Shown here in pieces: positions 49,545 to 60,398 of a stretch of DNA of 64,000 nucleotides. Made by a program: the position numbers and the translations under genes. The stretch is from the NCBI GenBank assembly GCA_013397865.1, contig VZTI01002790.1, positions 1 to 64,000 of the forward strand, written 5' to 3'. This stretch comes from Struthidea cinerea. Its lineage: Eukaryota; Chordata; Aves; Passeriformes; Corcoracidae. Positions within the stretch are counted from its first letter, which is position 1. Every line of letters starts with the position of its first letter. The notes below the pieces were generated by a model. The model did not search any database and was not told the origin of the DNA. It saw nothing but the letters and a program-made list of their open reading frames with translations.

Positions 49545-50138
49545 GACAAGGACACACAAACACTTTACTATGAGGGTGGTTATTACCGTAATTTTAGCCC
49601 GGCTCTGTGGGGTCCCGCAAGCCCACAGAACCTGGGGCATATTCGGTAATACAGTCAGGTGGCAAAGAGGCAGGAAGGAGATTCGCTTATCATCCTGCTG
49701 GATGGTTTATTCCATGCTTACAGCCGAACTCCAAAGCAAATCTGAAACCCGATCATGAGGGCCCTCATTTTATCCGGGGCCAGGGAGAAAGGTGGGGTTA
49801 GGGAATGGGGACCAATGGGAGAATGCCAGGGGAGTGACGAGGCTTACAGCCAACCGGGAGATTCAAACCGGGACAGACCATACCAAGGAACAAAGCATCC
49901 CAGGGGATGCTTCTGTTCGCCCTTACACAAAGGCATCACTGACCCCCACAGGTGGTGAGGCACTTGAACATGTTGCCCAGAGAAACTGTGGATGCACCTT
50001 CCCTGAAGATATTCAAGGCCAGATTGGATGGCCTTGAACAAGGTGGTCTAGTGGAAGGTGTCCCTTTCCATGGCAAGGGGGTGGACTACATGATCTCTCA
50101 TCATTTCCAACCCAAACCATTCTATGATTCCATGATTA
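49545..50138 (+). mobile_element. CR1 LINE 3' end, split by a solo LTR
   Basis: The left part ends CTTTACTATGAGGGTGGT at 49580. The right part resumes GGTGGTGAGGCACTTGAACA at 49951 and runs to the tail CATTCTATGATTCCATGATT. Removing the insertion and one GGTGGT copy restores a continuous CR1 3' end. Confidence 0.88.
49581..49950 (-). mobile_element. Solo LTR of an endogenous retrovirus, 370 bp
   Basis: It is flanked by a perfect 6-bp duplication GGTGGT (49575-49580 and 49951-49956). Read on the minus strand it starts TGTGGGGG, has a TATA-like ATAAAA (plus about 49768-49773), an AATAAA signal (plus 49706-49711), then a U5-like end. The 3' terminus is TA instead of the usual CA. There is no internal retroviral region, primer-binding site or ORF, so it is a recombined solo LTR. 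It is sense to ME3. Confidence 0.8.
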
Positions 50139-51397
50139 CAGGAGAGGTAACAGGAGCAAAAGCTTATTTGTGCCTTTGAGAACAGCAAGGTAGAGCTCTG
50201 AATGCTAAGAGGAACAGGTTGGCCTAGATGGACCAGTTGTAAATAAGAAACATGCAAGTGGCAACAAAATGAATTAACTTGATTTTTCTGTGGAAAAGAT
50301 GCAGCCTAAGCATTCTGAAGGAGAAATGAAACCTCAGCAACCTTTATGATCGTTATTCTGCCTTTATCACCATGTCTGCTCCAACTCCCTTGGCATAAAT
50401 TGCTTCAGAGAAACAAAGAGAAATGAGGTAGTTTTCCTTTAAACTCCTTAGGACTCAATAACAAGGATTCAATTAAAATGTAAAGCTAAAAATGTAAGTA
50501 ATTTTGATCGAGTCATGTAACATGGCCATTGTGTTGGGCAGAGACACAATGTTTTTCCAGACCAGAAAACTCACCTGTGCCCAGGAACCTGCCATTCTAC
50601 ATGGCTTCAGCCATGCATGGGGACAAAAACACAAGAATTAGACCTTAGTGAAAATTAACTGCCTCAGCAATTTCAATCTAGAATGTAGATGCTGTACCAT
50701 TATTTCTGGTTAAATAGTAACCTTCAGAGAGCTGTTAGCTTTGTGGGGGTAATTAAAAGCAGAGAGTGCTTCAACCTGCATTCATTAGGGTTTCAGAGTT
50801 TCAGTCTCATATTCAGTCCATTAACGTCACAGGTTTCACTACAGCTGCCTTTAGTTAAGGTGGAAGTCAGACTAGATTTTATTGTGCCACTGAGCACGTC
50901 TGTAAGAGTCCAGGAAACTTCAGGGAGAGTTACAACTTCTTAATTTGTCACTGAGGCAGTATGTCTGTCTGGATGTCAGCAAGTCCAGTCAAGCTGCTCG
51001 AACTGGACTGCAGGATCTAGCAAACTGCAGGTCATTGCAGAATCCACCAAAGGGCTTGAGTATGTCCACCCACACTATACAAGACCTTTTCTCATCCCTA
51101 AGTCAGAGACATTATCTTTTCTTTTGTGTTTTTATCCGAAGTTCATGGCAGTACCCCAGGACTTCTAAAGCTACACAGTGTACCATGTGAGCCATAAGAA
51201 GAATCCTGCTCTGGTCCCCAGTACTGGTCAGATCTTGGCCATCCTGATGGCATTCTGAAAGTCTCACTGTACAATCCCTTAACTGCAGGGCTCATTTTAG
51301 AAAAAGGTCAGAGACAAGGAAAACATAGCACATTTGATGCCCGGAGGAAGTGGTACTAGATACTGGTGATGGCTTTTTGGAATAACATTTATATTTT

Positions 51398-51692
51398 TTA
51401 CAAGGACATGTAGTGATAGGACAAGGGACAACGCTCTTTCAAACTGAAGGAGGGCAGGTTTAGATTAGATATTAGAAAGAAATTCTTTACTGTGAGGATG
51501 GTGAGGCATCTGAACAGCAGAGTGTTGCCCAGAGAGTTTGAGGACTTGCCATCCCTAGAAGTGTTCAAGGCCAGGTTGCATGGGGCTTTGAGCAATCTGA
51601 CCTAGTGGGAAGTGTCCCTGCCCATGGCAGGGGGGGTGGAACTAGATAATCTTTAAGGATCTTTCCCAAACCGTTCCATGATTCTATGATTC
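51398..51692 (+). mobile_element. CR1 LINE 3' end
   Basis: It runs from TAGTGATAGGACAAGGGACA through TTTAGATTAGATATTAGAAA, CTGTGAGGATGGTGAGGCAT and GTGTTCAAGGCCAGGTTGCA to the tail CCATGATTCTATGATTCC. It is complete at the 3' end and 5'-truncated, and less degraded than the copies at 23.7 and 29.5 kb. Confidence 0.92.
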
Positions 51693-54600
51693 CTTTAGAC
51701 ATTTGGGAAGGAATTAGTTTTAACATGCCTCAGATATTAGAAAACAGAAATATCCTTTAATCCTTTCACTCAATAAGCAGTTACTTCTTTAAAAAGGCTA
51801 AGCAGTGTTCCCTTTTCTGACAGTCCTGGTTAGCAATGCTGACTTGTGAGCTATTTCCCGTTAGAAAAAAACAGTGGAGCCAGCAGTGCTATCTCTAAAG
51901 TGCTATTGTTTGTTTACAGAGAATGTTCATTCCCCAAAGCACAGAGGGGAGTGAAAAACATTATGCAATTTTTCCTCACAGCTCTAAATCTCTCCTCACT
52001 TCCCTCCTACCCAAAAGTCTCTCTCCCTCTCCTAATGGCTTTTCCTTGGCAATTACCAATGCTCCTGTGGCTATGTTTGCAACCCTCCTGTTGTAGTCTT
52101 GCCCCACTGCTGCCTCTGACATGAAATCAAACAGAAATCCACTGCAATCAAAGCCTTTGCTTCATCAAGCTCCATGTAAAACCTCTTTGGCCACTGCTGT
52201 GCTCTTCTTGCAGTCTTGTCCTGTGCGGTGGGTTTGGGCAGCATTCCTGTGACTTCAGTTATCTGTTTACATCTATGAAATTAATGGCCTCTTTACACTT
52301 ATCATATATGGGTAACAGTCAGCACTTATACCCACCAGTATTCACATCACACTGGTCAAAAGCCACAAAAGAGCAGAACAAATGATGGCTCTGGATCACT
52401 GATATGTATACTAGTGTGAAGCAAAAGGACATCACTCTTTGATTTGCATGAACTTCCCTTGCTAGCTGAGATAGAAAATGACTTTATATTTATGCTCTGT
52501 GGAGGAAAAGAGACACCACCACAAGGACCTGAAAAGCTCTTAACTTGACAGGAGTTGAAAAGCACAATGCCTCCCACTCAACTATTGCAGCTTCATCCTT
52601 CTCCTCACTCACTCCTCCAAAAGGATGTCTCTCTGAAGAATAAGATACTTGCTCAGTAAGGGAGGAACGTATTTGCACAGCGTTATCCAATATTTACTGA
52701 CACTGCAATGGTCAGGCTTGCTCAGGGTTTGGTATATAGCAGGAAGAACACAAAAAAACCTCAACTGCAAGTTCCATGTGCTTTCTGCACAGAGATCAGT
52801 CCATCAGCCTTGTTTACTGGATCTCAGAAAAGAGGTGTCTTCTTTAAGGGGCTACCAGGCTTTGCCTTATTGCTTCTTACAGAGAAGAGGAACTGATGGA
52901 GGGAAGCAGATTAAAATGGTAGCTAAGGTCCCTAATTTTCCAGATACTTCTCATCCAGCCAAGGAAGGGTCCTTCCAAGGACTCTGGCTCCTCCTGTGTG
53001 TGCTGCCATTAACAGTTCAGTGAATTGCAAGACTAAAGGTAACAAAACTCAGGCTTTGTTTAATTTTCTTTGCACTTATTAACTTCTAGTCTGGGTGCTA
53101 TGAGGGGAACTTACTCCACAAGTGAGGAGACAATAAAAACTACTGTGTGAGTTAACACTTAGAAAATGCACATATTCCTAATACTTATATCAGACAAGCA
53201 GGCATCATGAGTAAGTGTTTTTATCTGGATAGGAATGGCTCATTCTTGGAATACTAATAAAGGTTAAGTGTCTCCACTTACAACCTGAAGAGGTGATGAA
53301 ATTCTACTCATATAAAAGTCCTTGAGCATTTCAACTTAATTAGGCCTGGACTTCCCTTAGAAGACATAGGAAGTCCATGGGAAATCATTGCTTAAAAAAG
53401 CAACAAACAAAAGAGATGGGTCAGATCTTTGCCAGCATCCCAGCCTGCACCAGGCTGCCGTTGGACAGCCATGAAAAAGTTGTGAGACAGCAGCCAGAAA
53501 CCTACAGTGAGTTATAAGGTTGGACAGAAAACGGCTCTGACAGGCATGGCACAAGCTGACCTTTTGCAGTGATCACAGCCATTCCTTACACAAAGGCACG
53601 ATGCTCTCGGAAAACCTGGAGCAAGACTGTCTCAGAGTAACATTGAAATCCACATGTCAAAATTATTTTCACACTCAGGAAATGAAAAACCAAGTTGGCT
53701 TGTCACGGTGGAAGGATGCTGACTGCTGCTGCATGCTGCTCTGTGCTCTTTGCAGTCTGGCTGAATTATGCCCCGAGCCCAGCTGACTGGCAGGTATTTT
53801 GGCTGTCCAAGGCTGCAAAAGGGACACACGCGAGGGAGGCATCAGCTGATGGACTGGCTTTTGTTGCGTACTAACCACAGAAAACTCTCACTGCTGTGCC
53901 AGAGGAACAGGCTGGAGGAGCCACTCTGGATTTAAGGCCAGTCTGTGCTAGAGATGAAATAAAATATGGTTACAGTAAAGGCCTACATTTGGTTTTATTT
54001 ATTTTCACTTTCAAAACTCATACACAAAACTGACAGGTTGAGCAATATGAGCCTTTAGGGACATTTCCACCAGCTGCACCCCCACTGTTGAGTTTTTTTG
54101 GTTCTGGTCTCTGCCAGAACAGGACAAAAGGCTTCAGAACAACAAAATAAACTTTGAAATTGCTTGGCTGTTTTAGGGAGCTTGAGATTACAAATGCCTG
54201 TGGGCTACAGACTTTGGAGAGAAAGTATGTGCTAGCATGCACTGATTTGTCTAAATACAGTACAATTAATCACCAGATTGGACAAAATTTCTGTGATGAT
54301 TCATCAGCTATTTTTTTCAGATTTGTTTATAATAAAAGCAAAGAAATTTTCATTGTTTTAGGTAATTTTCTTTGTAAATTGTAGGATGCTGACCAGTACC
54401 CTGAGGCAATAATGAAAAAAATAATAAAACCCAAGCACAATCAACTATTAATGAAATATATACAGAGATTTATAAGGCAATATGTCTATAATTTAAGTAC
54501 AGTAAGAGACTTAATTTCAAATGATCTGCAACATGAATAATTTCATTACTACTATAAATGTCCTTAATGTTGTCACCATATATTTTAGGTAGGAAACCCA

Positions 54601-54922
54601 AAATTCAGTGTGGAAGCCAGAAGATGCAGGCTCCAAGGTACAATAATGAAAGATGCACTATCCACACAACCCCTCTAAACCCACACTGGGAAATCTCCAT
54701 GATCCCAAGAGACGGGATGCTGCTAAGATGTAAGAAACTGCCAAAGATCAGGAACAGAGAGATTTAAGTGAGCACATACGAATGCAGGCGGTAGTCCTCC
54801 CCGTGCTTTGGCATAGTCCAACCCCTGCCACTGCAGGAAGGTCCAGACCACAGCCTAAAGCAAAGCTTTTGGATCCATCTCCTATCTGCCAAATTATTAA
54901 CACCCACCACTATTTTTAGCAG

Positions 54923-54947
54923 GTTTTGTTTTGTTTTGTTTTGTTTT
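54923..54947. repeat. Short TTTTG pentanucleotide run
   Basis: About five uninterrupted TTTTG units follow TTTTTAGCAG. On the minus strand this is CAAAA repeats. Confidence 0.85.
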
Positions 54948-56934
54948 AACCAGGAAAAGGGCAATTATACTGTGTCCTCTCTTACCTGCTAGCTCATTTC
55001 AACAAATCTATCAGAAAGGCAAAGGTCTCAAAGACATTTGTTCCCACACCCTTTAATGAAAATTACTGTTGAGATAAAGAGAAAAGATAAAGAGGTTCAT
55101 GTCCTCACCACTCTGGAGAGGGGAACATAGACCTTACTCTGACAATTATTCTGACAGCTGCCCAAAAACACAATTTGCAGCTGCACAGAACATGCACTGC
55201 TTCCCATTAGTACCTACTCCGGTACCTACTAAGCCCTCACTAGCCCAGCCCTAGCAAAGCCTTAGAGCTTTCCTGGGCTGCAGAACTAAGCAGAAGGCAG
55301 AGAAAAGGAGGAAAAAAAGGTGACTGTAGAGGAAACTAAATGAAAAAACAGAACGGTTGTGGGGCAGGATCAAAAAGGCACAGATAGGAAATCAGAGGGG
55401 ATGGCAAGCAGAGCACTGAAAGCTGTGCTCACTGCTCCCTAAGGAAGAGGTGAGGGAAGGGGAGGAACACAAGCTGGTGTGGGTGGCTACGGTGAAGCGC
55501 AGGTGGATATGAAAAAAGGATGAAGGAGATGTGGAAAGGAACATAAGGTTTCACAGATATGAAATGTTAGGGGACAGTGGACAGAAACCAGGAGGAATCC
55601 CAGATTTATTGGTTCTGCTAGTCAGGAATCAGCCTAAAGAATAAATATCCTTTCTTCCTCTCCAGGGGGAAGTTGATGGAGAAAGAACCAGCTCAGTACC
55701 TATTGTAATTGGTCACTATGCAGCAATGTGAAAATGCAGAGGGTTGGAATCAGGTCCCCAGTGGATCTCTGCTATCCACATTCCAGGATTAAGGGAGGAG
55801 GTCAGCAGACCTATGTTGCTCTCGGCTTGTCATGAGCTGCTTTTCCCTACTGTATTCTCAGGACTGGATTCTCTGGTTGAACCAGAGAACTGCCAAATCA
55901 TAGCATAATTCAGGGATTACATCCTCCTTGTATGTTAAAACTTGACAACCCCAAATTTCCCAGTGTCCTTTTCAGCAGTGGCATTTCAATACCCTTTTGG
56001 AAGACCTCTGAGAAGGTCTGTCCATGTAAGGATTGAGCTGCTGGAGCCAAGGACTGGGTAAGAGCCAAGGAGGTCTGCAGTATGGGGTCTGACTCTGGCT
56101 TACCCTCAGCACCCAGAGCTCCCTTCTTGCTAATGTGCAGGAGAGAGAGGGTAAGACCAGACTGCCTTCTTTCACTCACAAATAAATCCACAGATGCAGG
56201 TGGGTAAAGACCAGGCATTGAGGTGAGACATAAATTTCCACCGTCCAGGGATTCCACCAACCAGCAAGTGTGGGCATTCGCCAGATTCAGTAACCTTTGC
56301 TGTGTTTAAGCTCATCATGCTCAAGCGGATTGATGTTCTTTGCTCAAAAACAATTTTAAGTGTAGGAAAATTTGACTTGGCCCGGATTTTCCTCTGCCTT
56401 TTTGGAGGTTCAGTCCTACACCTGATTGTTTGCTGGATCCTGGAAGTATCTCAGTGACTGGAAGATTACAGAATTACAAAGAAAAACATGCTGAGATGGT
56501 CGATCACTGCTGTTGCTCAGTTGATTTTCACCAAGGAGTCCTTATCTGTTTTCACTGCTAAGCACACAATGTATTCTGTTTTACTTGATAGTGCAGAGGT
56601 TAAGGTGGGATCAAAACCCCCTGGGAAGTTAAATTAAGTCCTACCTTGATTATATTTCCTTCCTGTGCTGTGCAAATTCTTCCAAGACCCACACCTTCCC
56701 TTTTAAAGTGCACTGCAGGGAGCCCCAAGAATGAACACAGAATTAGAACAAAGTTTGACAAAGAAAGAAAGATTATTTTGACAATACCAGAGAAATCAGT
56801 TTCCAGATAAATGAAATATAATTTGTTATACTTTTAGCGAATCCACCTAATAAAAAAATCTAACTTTTGCCATAAATTGCAGCAAAACCAGAAAATAGCA
56901 GCAGCTTGTATATGAATTCTTCCATAATCAGGTC

Positions 56935-57962
56935 ACAGAATTCTAGGATCACAGGACTGTTTGGTCTGAAGGGGATCTCAAAGATAATCTAACCATGGCA
57001 AACCATCTAATCATGGCAAGCCTGCGGGAGAACGGGAGCCTCGTACAACGACTCAATGTGATTACGCAAGAGCCCATTTATTGTTTACATTACTCCATTC
57101 TTATGCATTTCTGCAGCTGTAGTTCACGCGATCACGCACAACCCAACTGGATCTCCCGCACTGTTCACACGCCCTGCATGCGCCTTTCAGGACACCTGAT
57201 TGGTTTCAGTCCAGGATGGTACAGTCCCTCTTCATCTGGTTTTTTTCACTGTCTTGTTATTCTTTCTTCTAAGATCTTTGTTCCCAATTTAGAATGGCTT
57301 GCATTCCTTAGGCCCTGATAAAGGTGCTGAAGATAACTTGGCTGGGGCACCCTGACAGGGTTCTCATGCCTTACAACACAAACCTCTTGCCATGGGTAGG
57401 GACACCTTCCCCTAAACCTCTGGGTTGCTCAGAGCCCCATCCAACCTGGCCTTAAATACTTCCAGGGATGGGGTATCCACAGCTTCTCTTGGCAACCTAT
57501 GCCAGTGCCTCACCACCCTCACAGTGAAAAACTTCTTATATCTAATCTAAATCTACCCTCTTTCAGTTTAGAACCACTGCTCCTTATCCTATCACTACAC
57601 GCCCTCGTGCAAGGCCCTCTCCAGCTTTTATTTAGGCCCCATTCAGGTACCGCAAGGTGCTTTAAGGTGTCCCTGGAACCTTCCCTCCTCCAGGCTGAAC
57701 AACCCCAGCTCTCTCAGCCTGTCTTCACAGGAGAGGATCTCCAGCCATCTGAGCATCTTTGTGGCCTTCTCTGAACTCTCTACAACAGGTCCATGTCCTT
57801 CTTGTGTTGAGGGCCCCAGAGCTGGACACAGCACTCCAGGTGGGTCTCACAAGAGCAGATAGAAGGGAGAATCACCTCTCTTGCCCTGCTGGCCACACTG
57901 CTTTGGATGCAGTCCAGGACATGGTTGGCTTTCTGGGCACAATCCATGGCTGTTCCACCGCC
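56935..57962 (-). mobile_element. CR1 LINE 3' portion, split by a solo LTR
   Basis: The left part (56935-57022) retains GAATTCTAGGATCACAGGAC and a GATCTCAAAGATAATCTAAC stretch. After the insertion the element resumes at TTGCCATGGGTAGGGACACC and shows CCATCCAACCTGGCC, CTAATCTAAATCTACCCTCT, CCTCCAGGCTGAACAACCCC and GACATGGTTGGCTTTCTGGG. This is the reverse complement of CR1, with about 670 bp of CR1 in all. It is the longest well-preserved copy here. Confidence 0.92.
57023..57378 (-). mobile_element. Second solo LTR, 356 bp
   Basis: On the minus strand it starts TGTTGTAAGGC and ends CTCCCGCA (canonical TG...CA). It has a CCAAT box (plus about 57199-57203), a TATA-like GCATAAGAA (plus about 57096-57105), and AATAAA (plus 57077-57082). 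It is bounded by a near-perfect 6-bp duplication, CAAGCC (57017-57022) and CAAACC (57379-57384). It has no internal viral sequence and is sense to ME3. Apart from general LTR architecture I see no close similarity to the LTR at 49.6 kb. Confidence 0.75.
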
Positions 57963-60231
57963 CAATAGATACTGCTGTCTAAGGTTTTCATGATAGTCAG
58001 CATCATTTCCCCTCAGATTTACATCCTGGTATTCATTATTCTAAATAATTCTCCTCCTTCCTCCCTGTCTTTGGCATTTTTTGTTTGAGGTGGGGTTGTT
58101 TCTTGTGGCAGCAGCATAGATTTATGCCAGATCAAAGGTGAACACATTCTCTTGTATTTCCTTCACCAGGTCAACCTCTTTCTTTTGGACAACTCCACCT
58201 CTTCCTTTGAGCTTCTCCTGGTAAATCAGGGAATTTCAACAGACTTAAATCTAAATCACCTCTGACAGCAGCGGAAAGCATGACCTTCATAAATTACCAT
58301 GAGATTTGCTGTTAACTTCTGTGTGCCTGACATTTTACTTCATGCCCATAGAAGTTTCTCATGGTTGTTACAGCCAGTGCATACACATTTTTCTTAGGAA
58401 ATGTGAGGAAAAGAGAGAGAGAAGACTGGAGATATGGAACAAGGAGTGCTGACTGTTTTTCTAATAAAAAAACCCCAGAGCTATGTCCTTTTTTACTCCC
58501 TTTTTCACTCATTGCAATGTAGTAACTCAGCTGTGGTACAGCCTCACAACACCAACAGTGTCCATCCCATTCCCCAGCCTCCATGGAACCTCAGGTCAGG
58601 ACTGATACACCAGCTCTTCTCTCTGTATGCCCACAAGCCAATCTGTGCTTGTCTCCCCATTTTCAAAAACACGTCAGTGAAGTGGAAACAGAGAAGGGAC
58701 AAGGATAGGGGTACAGCATACTGAAAAGGCTTGCCTGAAGAAAGTGGGGAGAGAGGGAGCAGTGGGAAGCTCTGAATTACTTTGCCAGCTCTCAGAAGTT
58801 CCTAACAGGCTGAGCCATTTTCAGCAGCCCAGGGCTCCCTCTGCACGAACTACTTTCTCCTCACCTACTCCAACCATGGTCTTCCCCCTCCTCCATTCAA
58901 TAATCCTGTCCCATACCAACGACTGTCTCCCACCTATGTCTCACCTCTTCAGGGATTTCTGACTACACATGGTCTCCGTGAGACTTTCCACAGACATTCC
59001 CTCCCCTTCGGTCTGTTCCAAGACCAGTCTTTGGGCACCTGTGGCAATGCTACCTAAACACACTGTTAAACACATTCCTCTTCTCATGCACTGACTCAGC
59101 TGCCTCTGGAAGAAGGCTGAACCAGACTGGTGGCAACACGAGAAGTTACGACAACCAGTGTTTTTACAAGAAGTAGAGATTGTCTAAAGGGGTTTCAAAA
59201 CAAACTTTCAGGACAACAATCCAAACCCCAGTCTTCCCACTCACTTCTGGTCTCCAATGTTTCATAGAAGAGGGAGTGCAGACAATTCTGTGGTTAGAGA
59301 CAAGTCTATGGGATTTACACTTTTGTTCTAATTCCATTTGGTTTGGTCTTAAAGTGTCCAGAAATGGCAGGTAACTTTCCTTCCTGCTGCTCAGACGGCA
59401 CAACACCACAAAAAAAGCCACTCAGTGGAGCCAGACCTGCTGACAAGACAATTCTGTAGATTGACTGATGTTTCATTTACTCATTTTTCATCAGAGACAG
59501 AGACCATTATTCTGTCAGACTTAATTTTCACACCATCTGCATCCTGTTAGCTTTCTCCAGGTTCAGCTTAATCCCAACATGTTTTGCTTTGTTCTGCAAG
59601 CAGTCCTCAAGGATATTTACGTTTGTGGGAAAAAAAAGTGAGCTTAGGCAAGTTTTTTCTGTCCTCATAACCTTTCTCCAATGGTGATACACCAGCCTTT
59701 TCAAGTCCTACTCTCAGGGGATGCCAAAAGCTTTTGAGGAGCAGCTGACAACTTCAAACTTTCAAATACCACTATGCTTATGAATTAACCAGTAACTTGA
59801 GAGACTGTGGTCTTGTGCCACTGTAATAAATTATCCCTCACCATCACAGAAGAAATAAAACCCTGATTCCATGCCCTAAGTTTCCTCTTTACTATCTCTT
59901 TGTGAAGAAGTGTAATATCTTTCAAAGATACTGTCACAATTAAAAGAGATCCTCAGGCTTAAAACATACTTTTAAAATAGCATTGCACATGTTCAGTCCT
60001 GTGCTCCATAAGGATTCCCATGATATTCATTAAGTACATTTTACATTGAAAAAAAAGAGAAAAAAAGGAAAAAAAATCAAAATACTACTATGCACTTTTC
60101 TCTGTAGAGGCTTTGTATCCTTAGTCTAAAGCAAAAAGGACTCTCAACCCCAGTCTGAAAGCTTATAGGGGTGGTAGAAGCATTTCCTAAGGAAATGGTG
60201 ACTCTGTCTGTTAGTGGGATCAAAGAAAAAA

Positions 60232-60398
60232 GATTCCTTCCTTCCTTCCTTCCTTCCTTCCTTCCTTCCTTCCTTCCTTCCTTCCTTCCTTCCTTCCTGT
60301 NNNNNNNNNNNNNNNNNNNNNNNNNNNNNNNNNNNNNNNNNNNNNNNNNNNNNNNNNTTCCTTCCTTCCTTCCTTCCTTCCTTCCTTCCTTCCTTCCT
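60232..60398. repeat. TTCC tetranucleotide microsatellite containing an assembly gap
   Basis: About 65 bases of TTCC repeat lie left of the gap, ending in CTGT, and about 40 bases lie right of it. Pure polypyrimidine on the plus strand yields chance FLPS/EGRK repeat ORFs. True length is unknown because of the Ns. Confidence 0.97.
60301..60357. other. Run of 57 Ns (assembly gap)
   Basis: Unsequenced bases lie inside the TTCC array. Any ORF drawn across them is an artefact. Confidence 1.
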
